40,420 bases of DNA from Paraburkholderia franconis (GTDB lineage Bacteria > Pseudomonadota > Gammaproteobacteria > Burkholderiales > Burkholderiaceae): contig NZ_WHNP01000064.1 of assembly GCF_009362735.1 (NCBI RefSeq), positions 1 to 40,420 of the forward strand. The letters run 5' to 3'. The notes under the pieces are model-generated. The model was not told the origin of the DNA. It saw nothing but the letters and a program-made list of their open reading frames with translations, and did not search any database. Below are positions 24,300 through 32,802 of this stretch, in pieces. The position numbers and the translations under genes were made by a program. Position 1 is the stretch's first letter, and every line of letters starts with the position of its first letter.

Positions 24300-24539
24300 T
24301 TACTGCGACGCGCCCTTGGCTCTATTCGCCCCCTGATTCGCTGCCGCGTTCGCCGCCGCAGCCGCTGCAGCCACAGCCGATGCCGCAGACGCCGTCACAG
24401 CCGCGGAATTGTCGAGCTTGTACTCACGCTTTTCGGTGATCGAGTTGTACAGGATCGTCGCAATCAGCAACCACACGGCGACGACGATAAACACGGTGAT
24501 TCCAAGCGTCTCGATTCGCTTCTCGCGCAGATCGTTCAT
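24300..24539 (-). CDS. small single-helix membrane protein with Ala-rich tail, 79 aa
   Basis: ATG at 24539 with GGAG 6 bases upstream. A charged N-terminus (MNDLREKRIE) is followed by one hydrophobic helix (LGITVFIVVAVWLLIATILYNSI, residues 13-35) and a long alanine-rich tail (about 35 residues). No recognised family. The low-complexity tail could be chance, but the start signal and helix favour a real small gene. Confidence 0.5.
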   Translation of the reverse strand: MNDLREKRIETLGITVFIVVAVWLLIATILYNSITEKREYKLDNSAAVTASAASAVAAAAAAANAAANQGANRAKGASQ

Positions 24540-24828
24540 GATGCACTCCGCCGGGCTCACGCCCTCATCGACGGGCGCGCCGCGGTGGGCGATGCCGCGC
24601 TGCCGGACCCAGCGCCCTTTCTCGACCACGGCAGCCCGCGGCGGCAACGCCGTCTAATGTTTGATCCATTACATCCGCGCAAAATCCTCAATGATGGGAT
24701 GCCAGCATTCCATTCAAGCCGGTGCGCGCCGCGAGGCCGATGCCGCGAGCACAGCATCGCTGCGGGCGATCGCGTTATCCTGCGGGATCGCCACATCACC
24801 ACATCACCCTATGCAGGAAGGAACCCGC

Positions 24829-25641
24829 ATGCCGTCACTTTTCGACCTCGATGGACGCACTGCTCTCGTGACAGGCTCGACCCGCGGCATCGGCCTTGCA
24901 CTCGCCGAAGGACTCGCGCAGGCGGGCGCGCGTGTGATCATCAACGGCACGCGCGAGCAGGCCGTCGCGGATGCCGTCGCCGCGCTCAATGCGAAACTGC
25001 ACGATACGCAGCGCGCTAGCGGCCGTGCAAATAGCCGCACGGTCGAGCGTGTAATTGGCCGCGCATTCGATGTCACCGATGAAGCCGCCGTCAGCGCCGC
25101 ATTCGGGCACTGGGACAGCGAGGGCATCCACGTCGACATTCTCGTCAACAACGCGGGCATCCAGTTCCGGCAGCCGCTCGTCGAATTGAAGCTCGCCGAC
25201 TGGCAGCGCGTGATCGACACGAATCTCACGGCGGCGTTCATCGTCGCAAGAGAGGCGGCGCGCCGGATGATCGCGCGCGGCGCGGGCGGCAAAATCATCA
25301 ACATCGGCTCGCTGACGAGCGAAGCGGCGCGCGCGACGGTGGGCGCATACACGGCGGCCAAGGGCGGCATCAAGATGCTCACGCGCGCGATGAGCGCCGA
25401 ATGGGCCGCGCACGACATTCAGGCGAATGCGATCGGCCCCGGCTACATCCTCACCGATATGAACGCGCCCCTCGTCGCCAATGCATCGTTCGATGCGTGG
25501 GTGAAGAGCAGCAACCCCGCGCAGCGCTGGGGCAAGCCGGAAGAGCTGGTAGGCACAGCCGTCTATCTGGCGTCGGCGGCATCGAGCTATGTGAACGGGC
25601 AGATCATCTACGTCGACGGCGGCTGGCTTGCCGTGTTGTAA
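24829..25641 (+). CDS. SDR family oxidoreductase, gluconate 5-dehydrogenase type
   Basis: A 270-aa NAD(P)-dependent short-chain dehydrogenase. The cofactor loop is TGSTRGIGLALAEGL (residues 15-29), then NNAGIQFRQPL, catalytic Ser in GSLTSE, Tyr and Lys in YTAAKGG and the C-terminal VNGQIIYVDGGW. The opening FDLDGRTALVTGSTRGIG and the NNAGIQFR segment are typical of gluconate 5-dehydrogenases, which interconvert gluconate and 5-ketogluconate. The start is ATG at 24829 after GGAAGGAA. An insertion of about 10 residues near 60-70 (DTQRASGRANSRTVERV) is unusual. No sugar-acid gene is adjacent. Confidence 0.82.
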   Translation: MPSLFDLDGRTALVTGSTRGIGLALAEGLAQAGARVIINGTREQAVADAVAALNAKLHDTQRASGRANSRTVERVIGRAFDVTDEAAVSAAFGHWDSEGIHVDILVNNAGIQFRQPLVELKLADWQRVIDTNLTAAFIVAREAARRMIARGAGGKIINIGSLTSEAARATVGAYTAAKGGIKMLTRAMSAEWAAHDIQANAIGPGYILTDMNAPLVANASFDAWVKSSNPAQRWGKPEELVGTAVYLASAASSYVNGQIIYVDGGWLAVL

Positions 25642-25725
25642 GCCGCACCGTTGCAGCCACAACGTCGTGGCGCTCGCGGGACGCGCTATGCAATAATCAG
25701 CGGTCACTTACATCGCTCGCTGCCC

Positions 25726-27138
25726 GTGCCGCTTGCCCTCAAGGCTTTTACCGCTCCCATCATCGTCGCCTGCGCGATGTTCATGGAGAGCGTCGATGCG
25801 AACGTCATCGTCACTGCGCTGCCGGAAATGGCGCGCGCGTTCGGCCGGGACCCCGTCACGCTGAAAATCGCCGTCACCAGCTACGTGCTCGGGCTCGGCG
25901 TGTTCATCCCCGTATGCGGATGGCTCGCCGACCGCTTCGGCGCACGCTCGGTGTTTCGCACGGCGATCGGCATCTTCGTGGTCGGCTCGCTGCTGTGCGC
26001 GGCGTCGACGTCGCTCGCGCCCTTCACGGTGGCGCGCTTCATTCAGGGCGTGGGCGGCGCGATGATGGTGCCCGTCGGGCGGATCATCATCTTCCGCGTC
26101 GTGGACCGCTCCGAGTACGTGCGCGCGATGAACTACCTGAGCGTGCCCGCGATGCTCGGGCCCGCGGCGGGGCCGCTGCTCGGCGGCTTCATCACGACGT
26201 ATCTGCACTGGCGGCTGATTTTCTTCATCAATATTCCTGTCGGCATTCTCGGCATCTGGCTCACGAACAAATACATCAAGAACACGCGCGAGCCGCATCC
26301 CGGGCCGCTGGACTGGACGGGCTTCATTCTGTCGGCGGGCGGCGCGTCGCTGTTTTTGCTGGGGCTGTCGCTCACCGATGGCGAACTCGTGACGGGCACG
26401 ACCGCCGTCATCATGACGCTCGTCGGCGCCGCGATGCTCGGCATCTATGTGTTGTATGCGCGGCGTGCCGAGCGTCCGCTGCTCGATCTGCGTTTTTTCC
26501 GCGTGCCGACGTTTCAGGCGAGCGTGCTGGGCGGATCGCTGTTTCGCATCGGTCTTGGCGCCGTGCCGTTTCTGCTGCCGCTCGTGTTGCAGGAGGGGCT
26601 CGGCATGAGCGCGTTCGAATCGGGGCTGATCACTTGCGCGTCGGCGTTCGGCGGCATATTCATGCGCACGCTCGCGGCCACCGTATTGCGCCGCTACGGC
26701 TTCCGCACGGTGCTGATGTACAACGCCGCCTGCTCGGGCATTGCGATTGCCGCGTGCGGCGTGTTCTTTCCGGGCACGCCGACGTGGCTCATCTGGCTTA
26801 TCGTGCTGCTCGGCGGCTTCTTCCCGGCGCTGCAGTTTACGAGCCTCAATTCGATGACTTACGCCGAGATCGAAAGCCGCGACGTGGGCCGCGCGACGAG
26901 CCTCGGCAGTGTCGTGCAGCAGATTTCGCTGGGCCTCGGCGTGACGGTCGCGGGCATCGTGCTGCAGATCACGCGGGCGTTGCATGGTCATTCGGCGCTG
27001 CAATGGTCGGATTTCTGGCCTGCGTTTCTGGTGGTCGGGTTGTGTTCGTTCGCGTCGATTCCCGTTACCAGGCGGTTGTCGCCGAATGCCGGCGATGAGA
27101 TCGTGCGGGGCAAGCGGGAAGTGACGACGAAGGCTTGA
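25726..27138 (+). CDS. MFS transporter, DHA2 (EmrB/QacA) family
   Basis: About 470 aa, 14 helices expected. Motif A is GWLADRFGARSVFR, DHA2 motif LGPAAGPLLGGFI, and DANVIVTALPEMA in the first helix (the family D/A-L-P-x-I/M pattern). These pumps export drugs or toxic organics by proton exchange. The start is uncertain: GTG at 25726 gives a family-like N-terminus (VPLALKAFTAPII), while an ATG at 25651 adds 25 unlikely residues; neither has a clear ribosome site. An AT-rich box, CAATAAT (25691-25697), may be the -10 element, which would make the leader short. It is 84 bases from the SDR stop. Confidence 0.85.
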   Translation: MPLALKAFTAPIIVACAMFMESVDANVIVTALPEMARAFGRDPVTLKIAVTSYVLGLGVFIPVCGWLADRFGARSVFRTAIGIFVVGSLLCAASTSLAPFTVARFIQGVGGAMMVPVGRIIIFRVVDRSEYVRAMNYLSVPAMLGPAAGPLLGGFITTYLHWRLIFFINIPVGILGIWLTNKYIKNTREPHPGPLDWTGFILSAGGASLFLLGLSLTDGELVTGTTAVIMTLVGAAMLGIYVLYARRAERPLLDLRFFRVPTFQASVLGGSLFRIGLGAVPFLLPLVLQEGLGMSAFESGLITCASAFGGIFMRTLAATVLRRYGFRTVLMYNAACSGIAIAACGVFFPGTPTWLIWLIVLLGGFFPALQFTSLNSMTYAEIESRDVGRATSLGSVVQQISLGLGVTVAGIVLQITRALHGHSALQWSDFWPAFLVVGLCSFASIPVTRRLSPNAGDEIVRGKREVTTKA

Positions 27139-27167
27139 GTTGTTTGTTTGGTGCGCGACGGCTTTTT

Positions 27168-27213
27168 GCTTTTGCTTTTGCTTTTGCTTTTGCTTTTGCT
27201 TTTGCTTTTGCTT
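27168..27213. repeat. hexanucleotide microsatellite (GCTTTT)x7
   Basis: Seven uninterrupted GCTTTT units (27168-27209) plus a partial one, inside the left arm of the inverted-repeat element and 29 bases after the MFS stop. The opposite arm has only about two units at the matching place (around 27971-27985), so the array has expanded on this side. Such tracts vary in length by slippage. Confidence 0.95.
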
Positions 27214-27841
27214 GCCGATGGCATCCGCGATGCGGTTTTTTTGCCTGCGATGGCGTTTGCTTGCTCCGCTCGTTGCGGGCATCCGCGAGGCGCATCGCGG
27301 CGGCGCGGGCGTTGTCCCTGTGCGGGGCGGCACTCACTTTCTTTGTCCCCCAAGGGGCCTTCCTTCGGGGCGCCGGCGCAAAGCAGGTAAGCAAAGAAAG
27401 CGGGCTCACACCGCCAGTGCTTGACCTTTACCCACGGGCTCTCAACGTCCCCATCCTTCATGCGGCAGCGTGATATCTCATGCGCGTTGCCAGCGCGTTT
27501 ATTCGAGGCCTCACCTGCTTCATGCACCGCATTGCGGCCCGCGACAGCGAACATTCCCGCGCCCCTTTGCGGCAAACTGTGTGTAGACATTCGCACCACA
27601 CAGGACACCCTGCATAGTGCGGGCGTTACCCTGTACGACACAACAACCCACATTCACTACCGACATTCGGCACTGAAACGTTCGATACGCTTGGCCGTGC
27701 CACACGTGCATGAAGTAGGTGAGGCGTTTAGCCAGCAAGTTGGCATCTAACATAAGCCGGCACACTGGTGTGCGAAGCGTGGGGACGTTGAGAGCCCGTG
27801 GGTAAAGGTCAAGCACTGGCGGTGTGAGCGGCTTTCTTCTG

Positions 27842-27875
27842 CCTACTCTTCTTTGCCGCGGCAAAGAAGAGTAGG
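27842..27875. repeat. 34-bp perfect palindrome
   Basis: Bases 27842-27858 (CCTACTCTTCTTTGCCG) and 27859-27875 are exact reverse complements with no spacer. It lies in the right arm of the inverted-repeat element. The equivalent place in the left arm has diverged. It could form a cruciform, or in RNA a hairpin. Confidence 0.95.
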
Positions 27876-28116
27876 TGCCGCCCCGCACAGGGGCAACGCC
27901 CGCGCCGCGAGGCGCATCGCGGATGCCAGCGGCAGCTGAAACAACGACGCAATCGCGGATGCCAACGGCAAGCAAAAGCAAAAAGCCGTCGCAGACACAA
28001 ACCGCACACGCGAATGCCAGCGGCAAGCCAAAAAACACCGACAATAGAGCGTCGCAGACAGCAAAGAGCAAAGAGCAAACACCAGCGTCGCAGACAGAAC
28101 AGAAAGGAGACACGCC

Positions 28117-28701
28117 ATGACAACCCCACCCCCCATCAGCCGCTACCCGGTCCCCGCACCGGGCGAATGGCCCGACGACATCCGCGCGCGGATTCTCGAA
28201 GTCCAGGACAAGGCTGGCTTCGTGCCGAACGTGTTCCTGACGCTCGCGCACCGGCCCGACGAATTCCGCGCGTTCTTCGCCTATCACGATGCGTTGATGC
28301 TGAAGGAAGGCGGCCTCACGAAAGCCGAGCGCGAAATGATCGTCGTCGCGACGAGCGCCGTGAACGAGTGCCTGTATTGCGTCGTCGCGCACGGCGCCAT
28401 TCTGCGCATCTACGAAAAAGCGCCGCTGCTTGCGGATCAGGTCGCAGTCAATTACCGCAAGGCCGACATCACGCCGCGCCAGAAAGCGATGCTCGATTTC
28501 GCAGTCAAGGTGTGCCGCGATTCGGCGTCGGTGAACGACGACGATTTCGCCACGCTGCGCGGCCACGGCTTCAGCGATGCCGACATCTGGGACATCGCCG
28601 CGATCACCGCATTCTTCGGCTTGTCGAACCGGATGGCGAACGTGATTTCGATGCGGCCCAACGACGAGTTCTATCTGATGGGCCGCGTCCCGCGCACATA
28701 A
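28117..28701 (+). CDS. AhpD-family peroxidase-related protein (carboxymuconolactone decarboxylase fold)
   Basis: A 194-aa helical protein. The redox pair and histidine are seen in NECLYCVVAHGA (CxxC then His, residues 87-97), preceded by LTKAEREMIVVATSAVN. This is the peroxidase-related group of alkylhydroperoxidase AhpD-like enzymes, which detoxify hydroperoxides with a thiol partner. The start is ATG at 28117 after AAAGGAG. The region just upstream is the inverted-repeat element, so its promoter may lie within that repeat. Confidence 0.85.
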   Translation: MTTPPPISRYPVPAPGEWPDDIRARILEVQDKAGFVPNVFLTLAHRPDEFRAFFAYHDALMLKEGGLTKAEREMIVVATSAVNECLYCVVAHGAILRIYEKAPLLADQVAVNYRKADITPRQKAMLDFAVKVCRDSASVNDDDFATLRGHGFSDADIWDIAAITAFFGLSNRMANVISMRPNDEFYLMGRVPRT

Positions 28702-28708
28702 AACAGCG

Positions 28709-31543
28709 CTACGCTTCGAGCGCCTTCGAGCGCGGTGCAAGCGGCGACGACATCAGGTCTTCCAGCGACATCGGCCGCGCGAGGTGATAGCCCTGCCCAT
28801 GCGCCGCGCCGATCGTGCGCAGCAGTTCGAGCGTCGGCTCGTCTTCGATGCCTTCGGCGACCACCGTCAGTTCGAGCGATTCCGCCATCCGCACGATCGC
28901 GCGCACGATCGCGCGGCTGCGCGTGCTCTGCGTCAGTTCGAGCACGAACGACTTGTCGATTTTCAGGCCGCTGAAGCGGTACTGGTGCACATAGCTCAAC
29001 GACGAAAAGCCCGTGCCGAAGTCGTCGAGCACGACGCACATGCCGTTGTCCGCGAGACTTTGCATCGTGTTGCGCGCAAGGTCCGGTTCGGCGATCAGCG
29101 CGCCTTCCGTCAGTTCGAGCGAGATGCGCGACGGGTGCACGTCGTAGTGCTTGAGCAATTCGAGCAGTTCGTTCGCGAACTCGGGGCGCGTGATGCTATA
29201 GCTCGACAGATTGACCTGCACGAGCGGCCAGTCAATATGCTCGCGCTGCGCCAGAATCTCGGCCACGCGCGTGAGCATGTACATGTCGAGCCGGCCGATC
29301 AGCTTGAGCCCTTCCACGGCGGGCAAAAAGCGGCCCGGCGTCCAGACTTCGCCATTCGGCTGCCGCCAGCGGATCAGCGCCTCCAGCGCGACGAGTTCGC
29401 CCGTCGCGATATCGACGATCGGCTGGAAATACGGCACCAGTTCGTCGTCGCGCTTGAGCGCGTTGCGCAGCGCGCCTTCCGTTTCGATCTGATCCGACAG
29501 TTCGCGGCGCATCTGCTGGTTGAACACCGTGAAGCTGTCGCGGCCGCGATTCTTCACGCGATACATCGCGGCATCGGCGTCGCGCAACAGATCGGCGGGC
29601 TTCAGATGGAACGCGCTGTCGGCGCTCACGACGCCGACGCTGCACGATGTGAACACCGTCTGCTCGTCGATGTTGAACGGCACATCGAAAGCCACGAGGA
29701 TCCGCTCCGCAAGCGACGTCACCGTTTGCAGGCTCGCGCCCGGCACGATGACGGCGAACTCGTCGCCGCCCAGCCGCGCCAGCAGATCGTCGCGCCGCAG
29801 GCATTTGCGCAGGCGCGCCGCCACTTCGACGAGCAATGCATCGCCGAACAGATGGCCGAGACTGTCGTTGATGACCTTGAAGCGGTCGAGATCGATGAAC
29901 AGCACCGACAGCGGCTCGCCGCGCCGGCTGTAGCCATGCCACGCCGCTTCGAGCCGCTCGTACAGATGCGTGCGGTTCGGCAGACCCGTCAACGCGTCGT
30001 GATAGTTCTCGTGCATCAGCCGCGCGTTGGCCTCGTCGAGTTCCTGCGTGCGCGCGAGCACGCGCGCTTCGAGTTCGAGATTCGCCGCATGCTGCGCTTC
30101 CGCGACGCGCCGCCGCGACAGCGCGGTGTCGATGTGGCGCGAGACGAACGTCAGCAGCTCCTGATCGCGCCGGTCGTAGCGCACGCTCGACGAATAGCTC
30201 TGTACGACGAGCACGCCGCGCACGACATCGCCGTCGAACATCGGCACGCCGAGCCACGAGCGCAAGCGGATATTCTCGCTGTCGAGGCTGATCTCACCCG
30301 CTTCGACGAGGCGCACGGCGTCGTCGGTATCGAACAGGCACGGCACGCGCTCGCGGATCACGTATTCGGTGAGGCCGCGCTCGCCACGGCGCGGCGCGGG
30401 CACGTCGCGCAGCGTTTCGTCGATGTAATACGGAAACGACACTTCGGCCGTGGCGGGATCGAACAGCGCGATATAGAAGTTCTTCGCATACAGCAGCCCG
30501 CCGACGATCTCATGCAGGCTGCGAAAGAACTTGCCGATCTCGACGGATTGACTCGACAGTTCCGCGATTTCGAAGAGCGCCGCCTGCAAGTGCTGCGCGC
30601 GCTCTCGCTCGGCGATTTCGGCGCGCAGCGTATCGTTCAGACGCGAAAGCTCGGCCGTGCGTCGCGCCACTTCGGCTTCGAGTCCGACGCGATGCAGAAT
30701 GCGGTCGAGCGCCATCGCCACATGCCGCGCGACGACGAGAAAGAGCGCACGGTCCTCCGCGCTGTAGATGCGCGACGCGTCGTAGACCTGCATCGTCAAC
30801 ATGCCGAACACTTCGTCCGATGCATTCTTCAGCGGCGCGCCCATCCAGAACTTCGGCCGATGCCCGACACAGTGAAAGCGCCCCGCCGCAGCCGCCTCGA
30901 CGATGCCCTTCTCGTCGATCAGAAGCGGCTGGCCTGTGGTCAGCACGTAGCCCGTCAGCGACAGCCGCTCGGGGTCGACCATGTCCATATGGTTCGCGTC
31001 GACGGTCTCGGTGTCGATCAGGTCGACGTAGTACGGGTACGTGACGGCGCCCGTCTCGCGGTCGTATAGCGCGAGATAGAAGTTCTCCGCGTCGATCAGC
31101 GTGCCGAGTCGCTCGTGAATCGCCTGCAGGAATTCGGTGCGCTCGCTGATCGAGCTGGCGAGGTATGCGATGTCGTACAGCACGCGCTGCACGTTCTGCG
31201 CGCGCAGCAACGCATCCGTCTGCATCTGTTCGCCGATCGCGCGCGCGAGCGCGGCAAGCCGCGCATCGGATGCGAACGCGGCAGGCGCAAGCAGCCAGCC
31301 GAGCGCAAGCTCGCTGCGCCCCGTGGGCCACGCGACCCAGCCATACCCGGCGCACACATCGTGCAGCATCCCGGGCACGATCGTGCGCGGCCAGTCGAAA
31401 CGCGTCGCGCCCTCGCGCACCAGTTCGAGCTGCTGGCCCGCGCGATACCACGCCCATGATGCGCTGAGCGCGTCGACGGCGCGCGCCGCGTCGTCGATCG
31501 ATTGCGCCTGGGTTCCGCTTGCCGACAGACCGGCATTCCACAT
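28709..31543 (-). CDS. GAF-GAF-GGDEF-EAL cyclic-di-GMP signalling protein
   Basis: A 944-aa cytoplasmic protein with no membrane segment. Two similar GAF domains (about 130-285 and 330-475, both with NFY.AL.D and PYY.D) are followed by a diguanylate cyclase and a phosphodiesterase. GGDEF is intact at 592-596, with the inhibitory site Arg583-Asp586 five residues before it. The EAL domain has EAL at 721-723, then QVNLSS, LELTEG, DDFGTGFSSL, LKIDKSFV and VAEGIED, all expected catalytic and metal residues. So both synthesis and breakdown of c-di-GMP look possible. The first 120 residues match no domain I know. The start is ATG at 31543 with GAGGG 8 bases before. It ends 7 bases from the convergent AhpD gene. 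Confidence 0.93.
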   Translation of the reverse strand: MWNAGLSASGTQAQSIDDAARAVDALSASWAWYRAGQQLELVREGATRFDWPRTIVPGMLHDVCAGYGWVAWPTGRSELALGWLLAPAAFASDARLAALARAIGEQMQTDALLRAQNVQRVLYDIAYLASSISERTEFLQAIHERLGTLIDAENFYLALYDRETGAVTYPYYVDLIDTETVDANHMDMVDPERLSLTGYVLTTGQPLLIDEKGIVEAAAAGRFHCVGHRPKFWMGAPLKNASDEVFGMLTMQVYDASRIYSAEDRALFLVVARHVAMALDRILHRVGLEAEVARRTAELSRLNDTLRAEIAERERAQHLQAALFEIAELSSQSVEIGKFFRSLHEIVGGLLYAKNFYIALFDPATAEVSFPYYIDETLRDVPAPRRGERGLTEYVIRERVPCLFDTDDAVRLVEAGEISLDSENIRLRSWLGVPMFDGDVVRGVLVVQSYSSSVRYDRRDQELLTFVSRHIDTALSRRRVAEAQHAANLELEARVLARTQELDEANARLMHENYHDALTGLPNRTHLYERLEAAWHGYSRRGEPLSVLFIDLDRFKVINDSLGHLFGDALLVEVAARLRKCLRRDDLLARLGGDEFAVIVPGASLQTVTSLAERILVAFDVPFNIDEQTVFTSCSVGVVSADSAFHLKPADLLRDADAAMYRVKNRGRDSFTVFNQQMRRELSDQIETEGALRNALKRDDELVPYFQPIVDIATGELVALEALIRWRQPNGEVWTPGRFLPAVEGLKLIGRLDMYMLTRVAEILAQREHIDWPLVQVNLSSYSITRPEFANELLELLKHYDVHPSRISLELTEGALIAEPDLARNTMQSLADNGMCVVLDDFGTGFSSLSYVHQYRFSGLKIDKSFVLELTQSTRSRAIVRAIVRMAESLELTVVAEGIEDEPTLELLRTIGAAHGQGYHLARPMSLEDLMSSPLAPRSKALEA

Positions 31544-31586
31544 AAATCAGCCCTCGCGCCGTCCTGGATTATTTTTTGTTCGTTGG

Positions 31587-31636
31587 TATCGACGGGAGTT
31601 TGCTCTTCAGTGCTTTGTCCCCGTCCCATGCAAGCC
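31587..31636. repeat. single diverged copy of the leader hairpin repeat
   Basis: Bases here follow the plan of the 98-bp repeats at 19948-20143: TCGACGGGAGTTTGC, a CTTCAG turn, then TCCCCGTCCCATGCA. The 5' box (TCGA..GGAGTT) and the 3' box (CCCATGCA) are shared. It lies 44 bases before the start of the GGDEF-EAL gene in the same orientation as the lysR copies, so it too is in a leader. Confidence 0.6.
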
Positions 31637-31849
31637 TGTTATATCGACGAAAGCGAAAGCAAACTTGATGTATCTGACCCGCAAATAACATCGGTCTCAT
31701 AGCCCGGAAACGTTTGCACGCAGGCTTTCGCGATTCGGTTTTGCCCTGATTGCTGCGGAACGGCACTTGCTGTTTAGCTAACGTCCGTGCCGCTCGGGCG
31801 ACTCATCCTTTCCGTTCGCTTGCGCGGCGCACCGTTTCGAGGAGCAGAC
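31637..31849. other. 213-base divergent promoter region
   Basis: Lies between the c-di-GMP gene (minus) and the cupin gene (plus). No gene is seen and no promoter stands out. Confidence 0.4.
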
Positions 31850-32386
31850 ATGCAAGCACATTCGAGGGGCGCGGTGCACGCCGACGCATTCCGGCTCGGC
31901 CCGCGCGACTGGGTGCCGAACAACGGGCATCTACCCGTCATCCTGTATCGCGACGTGCGGGACGATCCGGGCGACGGCGACGAACTCGCCTCCGCGTTCG
32001 AAGCGATGTTCATGCGCAACGGCTGGCCGCCGAAATGGCGCAACGGCATCTTCGACTATCACCACTTTCATTCTTCGGCCCATGAGGTGCTCGGTATCGC
32101 AGGGGGCACCGCGGATGTGATCGTCGGCGGGCCGGGCGGGCGCGTCGTGCATCTGGAAACAGGCGACGTGATCCTGCTGCCTGCAGGCACGGGCCATTGC
32201 CTCGAATCGTCGAGCGGGCCGCTACTGGTCGTCGGCGCCTATCCGCCGGGACAGCAATGGGACATACGGCGCGAAGCGCTGACCGAAAAGGAACGCATCG
32301 CGATGGAAGCGCTGCCGTTTCCGCACAGCGATCCCGTGCTCGGCGCACAAGGGCCGCTGATGGAGAACTGGCTGAAGGCCGCGTGA
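31850..32386 (+). CDS. cupin domain-containing protein (YjlB-like)
   Basis: A 178-aa soluble protein with a single cupin barrel. Metal-type motif 1 is YHHFHSSAHEVLGIAGG (HxH then E), and motif 2 is GDVILLPAGTGHCLE. The pattern YPPGQQWDIRRE after the barrel is typical of the YjlB group, whose function is unknown. The start is ATG at 31850 with GAGGAG 5 bases before; it begins MQAHSRGAVHADAF. A longer open frame from 31787 lacks a ribosome site. Transcribed alone, 306 bases from the divergent c-di-GMP gene. Confidence 0.82.
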   Translation: MQAHSRGAVHADAFRLGPRDWVPNNGHLPVILYRDVRDDPGDGDELASAFEAMFMRNGWPPKWRNGIFDYHHFHSSAHEVLGIAGGTADVIVGGPGGRVVHLETGDVILLPAGTGHCLESSSGPLLVVGAYPPGQQWDIRREALTEKERIAMEALPFPHSDPVLGAQGPLMENWLKAA

Positions 32387-32572
32387 ATCCCGCGGCTATC
32401 GCTGCCGCCGAAAATGCTCGCAAGCGCATCAACGCGCTGCTATCGCGCTGAATGTTCGTTGCAGGCTGGCGGCGCTAGCATCGACGTCGATCAAGGCCGG
32501 CCCGTCTCGCGCGCTGCATTGCGCGCGCACGGCTGGCCGAAAAGCCCAGGCGCGGCCCGGCGCCCGCCTCGC

Positions 32573-32660
32573 GCGTGGCCGACGCGTGTCCGATGCGTGT
32601 CCGATGCGTGTCTGATGCGTGGCCGATGCACGGCCGATGCGTGGCCGATGCGTGGCCAAC
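32573..32660. repeat. eight tandem 11-bp repeats, GCGTG(G/T)CCGAT
   Basis: Eight consecutive 11-base units from 32573, with single-base variants at the sixth base (G or T) and a few others. The unit is not a multiple of three, so it is not a protein repeat. It lies in a 416-base non-coding stretch (32387-32802). Direct repeats of one helical turn resemble plasmid iterons or regulator arrays, but no Rep gene is near. Confidence 0.9.
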
Positions 32661-32802
32661 CCATCGCCGATACGCGAACGTGCGCAACGCCGCGCAACGA
32701 TCGCTACCGTACAGACGTCGGCTGATGTTCGCTGACGTGCGCGACGGGTTCGGGCTAACATCCCGTAACGGCGTTCGCCGGTCAGGGTCTCGCGCCAGTG
32801 CC

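Larger units (their letters stand above)
27155..28060. repeat. large imperfect inverted-repeat element (~0.9 kb)
   Basis: Two long arms in inverted orientation flank a 328-base core (27453-27780). A 49-bp stretch at 27404-27452 is the exact reverse complement of 27781-27829. Outside it, 27280-27333 pairs with 27875-27927, and 27161-27232 with about 27949-27991. No protein-like frame is visible despite long open frames. From memory, sequences like the arms (GTGCCGCCCCGCACAGGGGCAA, in two pieces) recur in Burkholderia and Paraburkholderia genomes as dispersed non-coding repeats. A big intergenic stem-loop or a remnant mobile repeat pair fits. No transposase is present. Confidence 0.8.

Noticed and set aside
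27140..27390. Open frames with runs of Leu, or of Lys-Gln on the other strand
   Set aside because: These are translations of the GCTTTT microsatellite, not protein repeats.
27520..28740. 406-codon minus-strand frame across the inverted-repeat element and AhpD gene
   Set aside because: It crosses repeat DNA and runs antisense to a clear AhpD-family gene; the apparent hydrophobic stretches come from repeat sequence.
28784..31069. 761-codon plus-strand open frame over the GGDEF-EAL gene
   Set aside because: Antisense to intact GAF, GGDEF and EAL domains; composition shows a shadow frame.
32575..32802. Upstream extension of the secreted 148-aa protein through the 11-bp repeats
   Set aside because: The extension would bury a good signal peptide inside the protein and translates an 11-bp repeat in changing frames.
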